From Corynebacterium sp. BD556 (GTDB taxonomy: Bacteria > Actinomycetota > Actinomycetes > Mycobacteriales > Mycobacteriaceae): a stretch of 64,000 nucleotides of DNA. A model generated the notes under the pieces. That model had not been told where the DNA came from. It ran no database searches and worked only from the letters and a program-made list of their open reading frames with translations. Of this stretch, positions 35,401 to 44,827 are shown piece after piece. The stretch is from contig NZ_CP141643.1 of the NCBI RefSeq assembly GCF_038452275.1, positions 1-64,000 on the forward strand, read 5' to 3'. The translations under genes and the position numbers were made by a program. Each line of letters opens with the position of its first letter. Within the stretch, counting starts at the first letter, position 1.

Positions 35401-38400
35401 GCCAGCGGACCGTCGAAACCGTTGTCGGCGTACCACTGCGCCTGCTCGGCGACAGTTTGACCCGTGCCGGCGAAGCGAGCGATATCCATATCAACCTCGC
35501 CGAGCGCCACGCGGGCGAGGTCTTCGCGGGCTTGGGCCCAGCGGTCGTCGAAAAGCACTGCCTGGCGCGCGTCAAAAATCGGAGTGACCTGCTGCACCCA
35601 GCCGGAGCCGAGCTCGGCCTCAATGGTGTCGATGACGGTGCTATCCGGCACCTCGACCTCGGGGTGGACCTCCTCAATGCCCAGTTTGTTGAGCAGCGTG
35701 CGCGCCGTTGCAACCAGGGTGTCAGTCACTTCGTCTCTGTAGGCGTCTAGGGCCGCGGAATCAACCACTCCGCCGCTTGCAGCCACGCTGGTGCCCTTGG
35801 ACACCGCCACACCATGGCGGGCGGCGACGGCTTCGACGGCGGCGTCGACAAGCGCGTTCGCGTCAGACTTGGAAGAAACACCCGGCAGCGTGTTCAAGCT
35901 GCCGCCGCGCACAGACTCCTCAGCGCGCGTGCCCAACAGGATCTCCGCCTCCACGTGCGGGATCCACGTGGCGGGCAAACCCCACCCAGACGAGACGGCC
36001 TCGCCCACGAAAGCGGGCTTGACGCCGGCGGCGCCCAACAACTGGCGCAGACGCGAAGTGACTGCCTCGCCCAGGACCGTGCCGAAGGGAAAGTAGCCTG
36101 GGGCGACCTGGTTGACGCGCTCGCGCAAGGTAGCCACGTCCGCCTCGGCGGCGCCGTCGATGGCGGGCACCCCGAGTTCAGCAGACATATCCATGAGCAA
36201 CTGGTTGCGCCGGGAGGACACACCGCCGGTGAGCTCCTCGATGGTGTCGCTATCGTTGATCTGCCCCAAGTTGATCTTGTTCTGGAAAGCGAAAAGCACC
36301 ATGATCGCGTCTGAGGCGCTGAAGGGCAGATCCGTGGCGAGGGAGCCGCCGGAAGCCGCAGCAGGAGTGGGGGCGGTTGCCTTCTGAATCTCCGGGGCCG
36401 TCTCGACAGGAGCGGTTGGGGCCGGCGCTTCATCTGCGGGCCCCTCCTCGATTTCCGGTTCCGGGGCGGCGACGGTGTCAGCGAGCATGACACGGTCCTG
36501 GTCGGCCTCCACGTTGAACACCGGGATGCGCCGGCCCACAACATCCATCTCGCGCTTAGCCAGGTTCGTCAGCGTCGGCGAGGACGCAAGGCCCACCTCG
36601 ATGATCTGCTCTACGCGCCCAATGAGCAGGTCTTGGGTTTCAATCCAGCGCACCGGGGAAGCGAATTGCCAGGCCAACAGCTCAATGAGCAAAATGCGCG
36701 CCAAGGTGTTGCGGTCGGTATTGTCCACCGTCACCCCGGACAAGCGCTCGGAGGGCACCTCAGCGGCAACCGCGTCAATGAAGTCTTGGGTCAGCTCGAA
36801 AGGACGGGCCACCAGGTTCGGCACGTAGCGGCCCACTAGAGTGTCCACGTCGATCACGGCGGGCAAAAGCTCATCGAGCTTCTCGGCGAAGGCGGGGACA
36901 CCGTCGCGCAAAACACGGGAGTGGAAGGGCACATCGATGCCCGGAACCTGCACGTAGGCGCGCTCCCGAATCGAGTTGGCGGCGGCGGACAAAGCGGCCA
37001 GGCCCTTTTTTGTACCGGCCACGGAGTACTGCTGGCCGGAGATGTTGTAGTTCACAATCTCCAAGAACTCACCGGAGTTAACGGCAACTCGGGAGACAAA
37101 ATCCTCGACCTCGTCGGGCCCCACACCAATCATATTGGGCCGAAGCGCGCCCATGCCGTAGTCCGAGTTGCCCTCCGCGTCGCGTGGGACGAGCGATCCC
37201 ATGGCGGAGCCGCGCGAGTAGACGATGTCGATGACCGCTTCGAGGTCGAAGATGTTGGCTAGGGAGGCCAGGGCTGTGTACTCGCCCAAGGAGTGCCCGG
37301 CGTACATGGCGCCTTCGCCTAAGGCACCAGCGACACGTAGGCGCTGCGTTTGGGCGTAGGCGACCACAGCCAGCGCCACCTGCGTGAACTGGGTCAAGTG
37401 CAACACTCCACCCGGGTGCTTGAACTCGGTGCCGCGCACCGTGATCGAGGTGGGGTTCTCGTCGATGATGCGCTGGATGGAAAAGCCAAGGTTGGCGCGG
37501 GTATGGCGGTCTGCGCGACGCCACATTTCGCGGGCGGCGGGGCAGGCATCGCGGTCAGCCTTACCCATCCCCTCGGCTTGGACGCCCTGGCCGGGGTAGA
37601 CATAGGCGGTGGCCGGCTGCGCCAGCAGCGCCTGGCCGCGCGAGACCACGTCGCCACCGATGCGGCAGGTCACCTCCAAAGCGGGGCGGATGCCCACGCG
37701 CGCAACACGCTCGACGGTGATCTCTACCTCGTCGTCGAGCTGCACCATGCCGTACATCGAGTAGGTCCAGCCTGTGACCTCACCATGGCGCCCGGCGAGG
37801 TGTTGGGCAGTGGCGGAAAGCCACATACCGTGCACCAGTGGGGCCTTCAACCCCACCAGGCCGGAGGCGTTGAAGGAAGTGTGGATCGGGTTGTAATCGC
37901 CCGATACCAGCGCAAATGGGGTCATATCGTGTGGTGCGGTGACCGTGGCGCGGTCGACGAAGGAGCGCGGAGTGGCTTCCACCGCATTGGCTTCTGCGGC
38001 GCCGCCGTAGGAGGGGGCCGCACTCGGCGCGGTGGTCACGGTGGCGCGGCCGCGGATGGCGAAGCGGTGCATCTGGGTGGCCACCACTTCACCTGCGGAG
38101 GTCAGCTCAAGCTCCACGGTGACGATGCGCCCGGAGACGGACTCCTCGATCGCCGAGCAGCGCGAGGTTACCTCGATGGTGCGTCCGTCTGCAAGCTCGT
38201 GCAAATCGGCGCGCAGGTCGATGACGTGGTCGAGGTGGACCGCGTTGAGTAGGCCTTCGATGACGGGGAAGCCGTCGCTAAGCTGTCCGGAGCCCAGCGC
38301 GGTGTAAATGGCCGGCCAGCACGGCCCGACGAGCACGTCCGGGGTGCCGGTTTTCACTTCGGAGCCCAGTGCCGCTCCGGTCACCGCGGTGTGCGCGGCA

Positions 38401-41400
38401 AGCAGCGAGGCGGGGAAGGTGAAGGAAGCCTTGGCCACGCCGAACGGGGCGTCGTCCGACTGGGAGCCCTCGATGATCCTCGGCATTGCGGTGATCTCGT
38501 CGCCGGCCTCCGACGTCGAGCCCACACCGGCTAGGCCGGCGAGCAGGTCGAACACGGCTTTGGGCAGGCGCTCGTCGGAGACCACGGGGGAGGCGCCGGT
38601 GGACACCCCTGCCGGCAAGTCAAGCGGGATGATCACGTCGCGTACGTAGAAGGGGCGTTGCTCTTCCGGCAGATCATCCCAGTAAGAGTCGGTGTTGATG
38701 CGGATGGACCACTCGCCGTTGTCCTCGACAATGTCGTAAGCCTCCGGCGACATGGCGTAGGCCGGGTTTTCCATCAGGTGGCCGTGCCAGACAAGGGTGG
38801 GTGCGGCGCGCAGGAAATCTTCTACACTCGCCGCGTCGTTTAAGCGGCAGTAGAGGTCAACTGGGGTTGCACCGGCGTGAAGCAGCGACTGTGTTGCGGC
38901 TTCCTCGAAGCGGGCGAGCAGTTCGGCGACAGGCTCGTTTTTCTTCGTGATGCCAGCAACGGCCACAGGGCCGGGGATGATGCGGACTTCATCGGCGGTG
39001 TAACGCTCGTCCTGAGCCTGCCACAGGGTGTCTTTGCCGAACCAGGTTTTCAGGTCACCGTCGATGGCCGGCACCCATGGCATGGGCTTCGGGTAGGCGT
39101 AGTGCAGTCCGATCCACCATGCGGCATCGCGCGGGGAGACCTTGATGTCGCGGGCGACGGGATAGACCGCAAGCAGCTTGTCGACGGCTTCCCGCGGGTC
39201 AATCTCCTCACCCTGTGGGAAGATTGTTTCGATCTCGCCGTGGTCGGCCTCGTTCAAACGGGCCTCGATGCGGTGCAGCAAGGAGATAAAACGTGCGTCC
39301 CAGGAGGCGTCGACGAAGGGGTAGGCCAAATCCACGAAGCGCTCGACCCACTCAGCGTAAGTCATCTCCTCGACCTCACCGAAGAAAGGCTTTGAGGTTT
39401 TCGACAGGGCTTCGATGATCTCGTCGCGGCGCGCATCGTAATCCTCGATGGGCATGCTGGTGATCAACCGTGACGCTTTGGCGAAGGAATTGTCCAAGTC
39501 GTGGATGTCTGCGAGGAGGTGGCTTTGCGAGGACGCCACCCCATTTCGGCCGGTTCCGCGCGAGACCCATCCGCCGTTTTCTTCGGGAGTCAGACCGGCA
39601 GTGCTAACCAGCAGGTCCTTGACTGAATCGGTGGCCTTCGCCTCTTTCGTGGCCATGGCCACGGTGCCGATAAACACGGCGTCAACGGGCATCAGGGGCA
39701 GTTCCCAGCGCGTCGCCCAATCACCATTGATCAGTTCGGCCGCGCGCTGTGGCGAATACACGCCGCCGCCGACGGCAAGGATCGCGTTGTCGTGCTCGCG
39801 GACCTCCCCGTAGGTGTCCATTAGCAGATCATCCAGGTCCACCCAGGAGTGGTGGCCGCCCGCGTGGCCGTCTTCCACCATCACAATCACCGGCACATCC
39901 GGGTTGGCGGCGGCGATCTTCAGCGCGTCGCGCACCTGCTTGGACGTGCCCGGCTTGAAAGCAATGTAGGGGAAACCCTCCGCGCGCAAGGTGGCGAGAA
40001 GCTCGCTAGCTTCTTCAACCTCGGGAATGCCGGCGGAGATGCACACACCGTTGAAGGGGGCACCAGCCGCACGTGCCTTAGGCACCATGCGGGTCTGGCC
40101 GAATTGTAAATTCCACAGGAAGCGGTCAAAGAACATGGTGTTGAACTGCGCCGTGCGGCCCGGCTCAAGGTGCTCAACAAGTGTGTCCTTGTGGGCGGTG
40201 AAAACATCTTCCGAATACATGCCGCCACCGGCGAGCTCCGTCCAATAGCCGGCGTTGGCGGCTGCGGCGACGATCTCGCCGTCGGCTGAAGTCGGTGTCA
40301 TCCCGCCGAGAATGATCGGGGACAGGCCAGTCAGGGTGGAAAAACGAGTCTGGGTGTACGTTTTGCCGTCCGGCAGACGCACCAGCCGCGGCGCGTAACG
40401 GGAGTAGTCGGCGGCCTGGGGAAGTGTCTTGCCCGGCACGGAAAGGTCGTCGCGCTTCTTGGCCGAGTCAACCGTGACTACTGCTACTGCGGAACCCGCA
40501 GTGAGCGTGTTGGTGATGGTGCTGACAGATTTGTCGAGGCTGAGAATGTGGCTGACACCCGCATCGAGCAAATCACGCACCTGCGCCGGCCAGTCATGAA
40601 CATCAACAAGGATGGCTTGCGCCAACTCACGCGGAGTTGTATCCCCAAGGTCAATACCGCAAGTCTCGGCCCACTCAACAGCAAGTTCGACGCCCGCGGC
40701 GTTAGCGGCGCTGTGGAAGGGGTAGGCGACGGGGAGGTCGTCGAAAAGCGGGGTGAGTTCGGACCCGCCGAACGCACCAGCTTCAAGCTTGGAGTTATAA
40801 GCCTCAGCGGCGGCCGCAATGCGTTCACGCGCAGCAGCGAGTTTCTGCGGCTCACCCGCTAACACGACGTGGCGCGGCCCGTTGACTACGGACACCAGCT
40901 CCCCAGCGTGCTTTTCCACTTCCCCCCGGCGCAGACCCCGCACACTGAGCATGCGGGACCCTGAATCGCTCGCGCCGTGCGTTGTGGAGGCAGCAGCTCC
41001 CAAAATTATGGCGAAGGCCAGGGCATGCACCGGGTTATGCACCGCGGCAACACCTAGGGCGCCCTGGGAGTGGCCCGCCAGCTTCGCTGTGTCCACGGCA
41101 AGCCCCAAATCTCGAAGCTGCTGAACCGCGGCGAGCTGGGCCAGGACAATGCCCGGCACGCTAACCGCCGGGTGGGAGTCAACGTCTGCGGCCTCGGTGC
41201 TTTGGTCTGGGTCCATCACGGCGCGCAGACGTTCGGTGACCCCCGGCACAGCCGAAGCAAGCGGTCGGGCGACCGGGCCTGTCAACGTGCGCGCGGAAGA
41301 AAGCAGCTCGTTTAAGCGTGAGTGGATCCGGGGGCTTGAGGTGGCATCGGCAAGGGCGAGCTGCCAATTGGTTCCCTGCCCCTGGAATATCACGGCAGGC

Positions 41401-41432
41401 GAAGTCAGCGAAAGCAAAGGGGTGAGAGTCAT
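32487..41432 (-). CDS. fas: Type I fatty acid synthase (2981 aa)
   Basis: A single polypeptide making C16-C18 acyl-CoA from acetyl- and malonyl-CoA in the cytoplasm. Domains in order: acetyltransferase with GHSQG (S122); enoyl reductase (ILGGMTPTSADGE at about 377); MaoC-like dehydratase (SGDYNPIHT near 1180); malonyl/palmitoyl transferase (GHSLGE near 1380); acyl carrier region (GVSSRRNQ near 1740, phosphopantetheine Ser); ketoreductase (ALVTGAAPGSIAAA near 2030); ketosynthase (VGACATAA, active Cys near 2627). The length fits C. glutamicum FasA and FasB. It lies 38 bases after dtsR1 on the same strand. The carrier domain needs AcpS at 43259. Confidence 0.97.
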   Translation of the reverse strand: MTLTPLLSLTSPAVIFQGQGTNWQLALADATSSPRIHSRLNELLSSARTLTGPVARPLASAVPGVTERLRAVMDPDQSTEAADVDSHPAVSVPGIVLAQLAAVQQLRDLGLAVDTAKLAGHSQGALGVAAVHNPVHALAFAIILGAAASTTHGASDSGSRMLSVRGLRRGEVEKHAGELVSVVNGPRHVVLAGEPQKLAAARERIAAAAEAYNSKLEAGAFGGSELTPLFDDLPVAYPFHSAANAAGVELAVEWAETCGIDLGDTTPRELAQAILVDVHDWPAQVRDLLDAGVSHILSLDKSVSTITNTLTAGSAVAVVTVDSAKKRDDLSVPGKTLPQAADYSRYAPRLVRLPDGKTYTQTRFSTLTGLSPIILGGMTPTSADGEIVAAAANAGYWTELAGGGMYSEDVFTAHKDTLVEHLEPGRTAQFNTMFFDRFLWNLQFGQTRMVPKARAAGAPFNGVCISAGIPEVEEASELLATLRAEGFPYIAFKPGTSKQVRDALKIAAANPDVPVIVMVEDGHAGGHHSWVDLDDLLMDTYGEVREHDNAILAVGGGVYSPQRAAELINGDWATRWELPLMPVDAVFIGTVAMATKEAKATDSVKDLLVSTAGLTPEENGGWVSRGTGRNGVASSQSHLLADIHDLDNSFAKASRLITSMPIEDYDARRDEIIEALSKTSKPFFGEVEEMTYAEWVERFVDLAYPFVDASWDARFISLLHRIEARLNEADHGEIETIFPQGEEIDPREAVDKLLAVYPVARDIKVSPRDAAWWIGLHYAYPKPMPWVPAIDGDLKTWFGKDTLWQAQDERYTADEVRIIPGPVAVAGITKKNEPVAELLARFEEAATQSLLHAGATPVDLYCRLNDAASVEDFLRAAPTLVWHGHLMENPAYAMSPEAYDIVEDNGEWSIRINTDSYWDDLPEEQRPFYVRDVIIPLDLPAGVSTGASPVVSDERLPKAVFDLLAGLAGVGSTSEAGDEITAMPRIIEGSQSDDAPFGVAKASFTFPASLLAAHTAVTGAALGSEVKTGTPDVLVGPCWPAIYTALGSGQLSDGFPVIEGLLNAVHLDHVIDLRADLHELADGRTIEVTSRCSAIEESVSGRIVTVELELTSAGEVVATQMHRFAIRGRATVTTAPSAAPSYGGAAEANAVEATPRSFVDRATVTAPHDMTPFALVSGDYNPIHTSFNASGLVGLKAPLVHGMWLSATAQHLAGRHGEVTGWTYSMYGMVQLDDEVEITVERVARVGIRPALEVTCRIGGDVVSRGQALLAQPATAYVYPGQGVQAEGMGKADRDACPAAREMWRRADRHTRANLGFSIQRIIDENPTSITVRGTEFKHPGGVLHLTQFTQVALAVVAYAQTQRLRVAGALGEGAMYAGHSLGEYTALASLANIFDLEAVIDIVYSRGSAMGSLVPRDAEGNSDYGMGALRPNMIGVGPDEVEDFVSRVAVNSGEFLEIVNYNISGQQYSVAGTKKGLAALSAAANSIRERAYVQVPGIDVPFHSRVLRDGVPAFAEKLDELLPAVIDVDTLVGRYVPNLVARPFELTQDFIDAVAAEVPSERLSGVTVDNTDRNTLARILLIELLAWQFASPVRWIETQDLLIGRVEQIIEVGLASSPTLTNLAKREMDVVGRRIPVFNVEADQDRVMLADTVAAPEPEIEEGPADEAPAPTAPVETAPEIQKATAPTPAAASGGSLATDLPFSASDAIMVLFAFQNKINLGQINDSDTIEELTGGVSSRRNQLLMDMSAELGVPAIDGAAEADVATLRERVNQVAPGYFPFGTVLGEAVTSRLRQLLGAAGVKPAFVGEAVSSGWGLPATWIPHVEAEILLGTRAEESVRGGSLNTLPGVSSKSDANALVDAAVEAVAARHGVAVSKGTSVAASGGVVDSAALDAYRDEVTDTLVATARTLLNKLGIEEVHPEVEVPDSTVIDTIEAELGSGWVQQVTPIFDARQAVLFDDRWAQAREDLARVALGEVDMDIARFAGTGQTVAEQAQWYADNGFDGPLAEIARVALETPELEYAGEVALVTGAAPGSIAAALVERLLAGGATVIMTASRVNQARKEFARTLYRDHASAGAALWLVPANLSSYRDIDAVIDWIGSEQRETVGNEIRVTKPAMTPALAFPFAAPGVSGSLAEVGGNAETQARLLLWSVERTIAGLSTLAQNSDDFPSTRTHVVLPGSPNRGTFGGDGAYGEVKAALDAIVNKWSAETGWPEGVTLAQARIGWVAGTALMGGNDVLIPAAKKAGIHVWSPEEISSKLMGLASRASREKAGKAPLDLDLTGGLDSAGVSIAELARNAEITAATNDTSVREGAIKALPNLANPAQPAAVEVGEVTCDLEDMIVVVGVGEVSSWGSGRTRREAEYGIQRDGTVDLTAAGVLELAWMTGLVRWAEDPNPGWYDAEGTAIDEADIYERFRDEVVARAGVRELTDKYFLTDRGSIDLAEVFLDRDITFTVESEAIARDMEVADPAKTRVELIDGEWTVTRLAGATARVPRKATLSRTVAGQMPDNFDPAAWGIPAQMVDNMDRIAVWNLVTAVDAFITAGFTPAELMQAVHPVDVASTQGTGIGGMESLHKVFVSRLLGEERQSDILQEALPNVVAAHTMQSLVGGYGSMIHPVGACATAAVSIEEAVDKIAVGKADFVVAGGIDDVQVESLEGFGQMNATAATETMRDKGIADRFISRANDRRRGGFLEAEGGGTVLVTRGSVAAKLGLAVRAVIAYASSFGDGAHTSIPAPGLGVLGAARGGATSRLARSLAALGLTPDDVTVLSKHDTSTNANDPNESELHSILWPAIGRDVRAPMYVISQKTLTGHAKAGAALFQIGGLIDVLSTGSLPANASLDCVDPAVGAKARNLVWLRAPLDLGEGAVKAAALTSLGFGHVGALVVLAHPSVFEAALAASGADVEQWRQRATARLRAGTGWLEAGMTGKRELFTQVENRRFAEGNVHDGEIALLLDADARLGADGVYPRG

Positions 41433-41470
41433 GAAAGTCTTTCCTGGTCAAAAGAGGGGCTTTGAGTCTT

Positions 41471-43105
41471 TTACAGCGGGATGTTGCCGTGCTTGCGCGC
41501 CGGGCGGGCAACGGTTTTGTCGCGGTAGAGGCGCAGGTTAGCGGCCACAGCGGTGCGGGTTTCGGAGGGTAAAATGACGGCGTCGATGAGACCGCGCTCA
41601 GCGGCAAGGTAGGGGTTTAAAATTGCGTCTTCGTACTCGCGCTCGAAGCTTTTGATTAAGTCCGCCAACTCGGCCTCGTCCATGCCGGATTCCTTCGCGG
41701 CCTTAATGTCTTTGCGGTTGATAAAGCCCACCGCGCCCGCCGCTCCCATCACAGCGATCTGAGCGGTCGGCCACGCCAGGTTCACGTCCGCGCCTAAACC
41801 CTTCGACCCCATGACGCAGTAGGCGCCGCCGTAAGACTTGCGCATGGTCACCGTGATTTTTGGCACGGTTGCCTCCGCGTAGGCGTAGAGCAACTTCGCC
41901 CCGCGGCGCAAAATGCCGCCGTGTTCTTGGCTGGCACCGGGCAGGAAGCCGGGGACGTCGACAAGCAGCACGAGCGGAATGTTGAAAGCGTCGACGGTGC
42001 GTACGAAGCGGGCCGCCTTCTCCGAGGAATCAATGTCGAGACAGCCGGCGAACACGCTGGGTTGGTTGGCCAAAATGGCCACGACCTCGCCATCAATGCG
42101 GGTGAGGGCTGTGACGACGTTTTCGGCGCGTTGCTGCATGATCTCAAAGAACTCGCCGTCGTCGGCGAGCGCTGAGATGACCTCGCGCACGTCATAAGGT
42201 TGGTTCGGTGAATCCGGGATAATGCTGTCGAGCGCTAGATCCGCCTCGGTGATTTCGGTGTCAACTTCCTCAACACTGAAGTTTTCCGAAGGGGGCATGC
42301 TGCGTGAATTATTCGGCAAAAAGCCCACCAGGTCGGTCACCCAGTCGAGGGCGTCCTCGTCGGAGGAGGCGACGTAGTGGCAGTTGCCGGCGGTGTTCAT
42401 GTGTGGCCAGGCGCCGCCGAGTTCTTCTTGGGTAATCACCTCGCCGGTGACGGTGGTGATCACGTCCGGGCCAGTGACGAACATCTTGGAGGTCTTATCC
42501 ACCATGACCACGAAATCGGTTAAGGCGGGGGAGTAGGCGTTGCCACCGGCGCAAGCCCCCATGATCACGGAGATCTGCGGGACGACGCCGGAGGCCTTGA
42601 CGTTTTGGTAGAAGGTTCGGGCGATCCAATCCAGGGACACCGCGCCTTCCTGGATGCGGGCCCCGGCACCTTCGTAGAGACCGATCAATGGGCGGCCGGT
42701 GGTTACGGCGAGCTGTTGGATCTTGACCATCTTTTCGCCGTAAACCTCACCGAGGGCACCGCCGAAGACGGTGCCGTCCTGTGAAAACACGCACACTTCG
42801 CGGCCGTCGATGGTGCCCCATCCAGTGACGATGCCGTCGGTGACAGGGCGTTTCTTTTCCATTCCGAACTCGTGGGTGCGGTGGCGCACTAATTGGTCGG
42901 TTTCGACGAAGGAGCCCTCGTCGAGCAGGTAGTCGAGGCGCTCGCGGGCAGTGAGGCGCCCAGCGTCGCGCACCTTGTCGTGGGCGGCTTTTCCCATCGG
43001 GGTGTGGGCTTCTTCGCGGCGGCGCTTCAGGTCGGCGATTTTGTCGGCGGTGGACTGTGGAGCGTCCAGACCTTCCAAGTCAGTCATGTGGGAAGAAACA
43101 GTCAT
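41471..43105 (-). CDS. dtsR1: Acyl-CoA carboxylase beta subunit (DtsR1/AccD1 type, 544 aa)
   Basis: The carboxyltransferase subunit that makes malonyl-CoA for Fas. It aligns along its length with C. glutamicum DtsR1 (543 aa): [27 protein letters not shown] N-terminus, [38 protein letters not shown] and the typical C-terminal [14 protein letters not shown] [13 protein letters not shown]. It has two crotonase halves with the oxyanion-hole GG motifs. The biotin-bearing alpha subunit is not here, but the biotin ligase lies just across the divergent promoter region. ATG 43105; an ATG 18 codons in is less likely... both lie close to the promoter region. Confidence 0.95.
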   Translation of the reverse strand: MTVSSHMTDLEGLDAPQSTADKIADLKRRREEAHTPMGKAAHDKVRDAGRLTARERLDYLLDEGSFVETDQLVRHRTHEFGMEKKRPVTDGIVTGWGTIDGREVCVFSQDGTVFGGALGEVYGEKMVKIQQLAVTTGRPLIGLYEGAGARIQEGAVSLDWIARTFYQNVKASGVVPQISVIMGACAGGNAYSPALTDFVVMVDKTSKMFVTGPDVITTVTGEVITQEELGGAWPHMNTAGNCHYVASSDEDALDWVTDLVGFLPNNSRSMPPSENFSVEEVDTEITEADLALDSIIPDSPNQPYDVREVISALADDGEFFEIMQQRAENVVTALTRIDGEVVAILANQPSVFAGCLDIDSSEKAARFVRTVDAFNIPLVLLVDVPGFLPGASQEHGGILRRGAKLLYAYAEATVPKITVTMRKSYGGAYCVMGSKGLGADVNLAWPTAQIAVMGAAGAVGFINRKDIKAAKESGMDEAELADLIKSFEREYEDAILNPYLAAERGLIDAVILPSETRTAVAANLRLYRDKTVARPARKHGNIPL

Positions 43106-43258
43106 GCGGCGCAGTGTAATGTTCGGTGGGCCTAATTAGGTACGCGAAATACATAAAGTTACGCATTAGTAGGTTACGGGGCGGTAAGTATGGCGTTTGC
43201 CGTGCTGTTATTCTCAAATGTGATTTTCGCCACGTCTGCGTTTTGAGAGGGTCTTTGC
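43106..43258. promoter_or_regulatory. Divergent promoter region between dtsR1 and acpS
   Basis: The 153-base AT-rich gap between divergent starts must drive dtsR1-fas and the acpS-birA run. It holds partly palindromic AT-rich sequence around 43136-43180 (taattaggtacg, cataaagttacgcattagtaggttacg). In C. glutamicum FasR, a TetR-type regulator, controls fas and dtsR1 promoters; whether a fasO-like site is here I cannot tell. Confidence 0.5.
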
Positions 43259-43642
43259 ATGCACATCGGCACCGATATCGTGCACGTTCCGGGTTTCGCC
43301 GAACAGCTCGATTCACCCGGCTCCCGTTTCACCGCCGTATTTACCGACCGCGAGTTACGCACGTGCAAAGACAAACCCAACCGAGCGGCCTCGCTGGCCG
43401 GGCGGTGGGCGGCGAAGGAGGCATATATCAAGGCGTGGTCGCAGTCGCTGTACGGCTCGCCTCCCGCAATCAGCCCGGAGGACGTCAACTTCGCGGAGAT
43501 CGAGGTGGTCCCAGACGCCTTCGGGCGAGTCGCTTTAGTGCTGCGTGGCCGCATCGCGCGGCACGGACCCGCTGCAGTATCGCTGTCAATCTCCCACGAC
43601 GCGGACTACGCGGTGGCCGTGTGTCTGATCGCTTCGTCTTAG
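43259..43642 (+). CDS. acpS: Holo-[acyl carrier protein] synthase
   Basis: A 127-residue phosphopantetheinyl transferase that activates the carrier domain of Fas. The metal-binding residues are seen in IGTDIVHV (D6) and AAKEAYIKAW (E54), and the C-terminal SISHDADYAVAV is typical. ATG 43259. Placed divergently from dtsR1-fas, whose product it modifies. Confidence 0.93.
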   Translation: MHIGTDIVHVPGFAEQLDSPGSRFTAVFTDRELRTCKDKPNRAASLAGRWAAKEAYIKAWSQSLYGSPPAISPEDVNFAEIEVVPDAFGRVALVLRGRIARHGPAAVSLSISHDADYAVAVCLIASS

Positions 43643-43652
43643 ACTCGGCCCC

Positions 43653-44384
43653 ATGACTGTCCACGACATGCAATTTATCAACTCCGAGGTCGCCCACGTG
43701 TGGCGCGATGTGCGCTGGGTCGAATCGGTCGGCTCCACCAACGCCTTGCTGCTTGCTACAGGAAAACCAGGAGACGTCCTCATCGCCGACGAACAAACCG
43801 CCGGCCGCGGCCGCATGGGCCGAACATGGGTCACCCCAAAAGGTTCTCAACTGTGCTTCAGCGCGCTCATCAGCATTGACGAGGTCGAACGGGCAGGCTT
43901 GATTCCCCTGGCGGCTGGCTTGGCTGTGACCGACGTGGTGCCCGACGCCAACCTGAAATGGCCCAACGACGTCCTTTTGGGCGGCAAAAAACTCGCCGGC
44001 ATCCTCACCGAGGCCGAGCTCAACACGCCCCAGCCGCGGGTGGTGGTGGGCGTGGGTCTCAACGTCGCCTGGCGCCGCGAGGACCTTCCCGTGGACACAG
44101 CGACATCGCTCAATCTCGAAGGCCGCGACGTTGAGTGGGACCGCTTCGCCGCCGATACCTTGCTTGCCCTGGGAGAGAGGATGCGGCAGTGGCGCGACAA
44201 CGACCCGCAACTCCTCGGAGACTACCGCGCTTCCTGCGTTACCATCGGTCAGTTAGTGCGCCTGCAACGCCCGAACGGCGACGTTGCAGGGGTCGTCGAC
44301 GGGGTGACGGAGACGGGCGAGGTCATCATCGACGGCGTAGCCTTTTCCGCTGGCGACGTGACTCACCTGCGGCCGACTCGCTAA
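43653..44384 (+). CDS. birA: Biotin-[acetyl-CoA-carboxylase] ligase
   Basis: A 243-residue monofunctional BirA without N-terminal DNA-binding domain. Biotinyl-AMP loop GRGRMGRTW (residues 51-59), LKWPNDVLL and KLAGIL with the catalytic Lys, and a C-terminal SH3-like cap (GEVIIDGVAFSAGDV). It loads biotin on the carboxylase alpha subunit, the partner of DtsR1. The start is 11 bases after the acpS stop. Confidence 0.95.
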   Translation: MTVHDMQFINSEVAHVWRDVRWVESVGSTNALLLATGKPGDVLIADEQTAGRGRMGRTWVTPKGSQLCFSALISIDEVERAGLIPLAAGLAVTDVVPDANLKWPNDVLLGGKKLAGILTEAELNTPQPRVVVGVGLNVAWRREDLPVDTATSLNLEGRDVEWDRFAADTLLALGERMRQWRDNDPQLLGDYRASCVTIGQLVRLQRPNGDVAGVVDGVTETGEVIIDGVAFSAGDVTHLRPTR

Positions 44385-44395
44385 AGTCAGCCTTC

Positions 44396-44821
44396 ATGAG
44401 GATGAGCGAAGGCGAGGTGGTTCTCGCCGACACGTGCGGGCCTATCAGCGGGCTCATTTTTCCCCTGCTGGAAACGGTTGTGGTCACCGGCGTGTGCTGG
44501 ATGGCGATCGGTTGGATGGACGTTGGCGGCATTGAACCGCTTTTCCGCAATGCGGTGGTGGCGCTGTGGGGGTTGCTGGTTGTGCTGCGTTTCATCTTTC
44601 CGGTGGTGCGTTCGCGCCGCCGCCGGTTCACGGTGACCAACCGTCGTGTCGTGGCGCAGGGCGACTCAATTCCGCTGCGCCAGATCCACTCCGCACGTCG
44701 GGAGCGCGGCGGGCTCACACTCGCCGTCTACGGTCTCGGCCGCCCCCTGCACTACCCGGAGGTGGGCAAGGCCAAGAAGGTGGAGAAGGTGCTGAACTCG
44801 CAGCTTCAGGGTCTACACTAG
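44396..44821 (+). CDS. Small membrane protein with PH-like (bPH) domain
   Basis: From ATG 44396: a short N-terminal segment, two transmembrane helices at about residues 22-40 and 52-70 (FPLLETVVVTGVCWMAIGW; AVVALWGLLVVLRFIF), a basic RSRRRRF, then a DUF304-like domain with the pattern VTNRRVVAQGDSIPL-QIHS. Similar proteins sit between birA and purK in corynebacteria and mycobacteria. Role unknown. Confidence 0.8.
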   Translation: MRMSEGEVVLADTCGPISGLIFPLLETVVVTGVCWMAIGWMDVGGIEPLFRNAVVALWGLLVVLRFIFPVVRSRRRRFTVTNRRVVAQGDSIPLRQIHSARRERGGLTLAVYGLGRPLHYPEVGKAKKVEKVLNSQLQGLH

Positions 44822-44827
44822 GCGGGC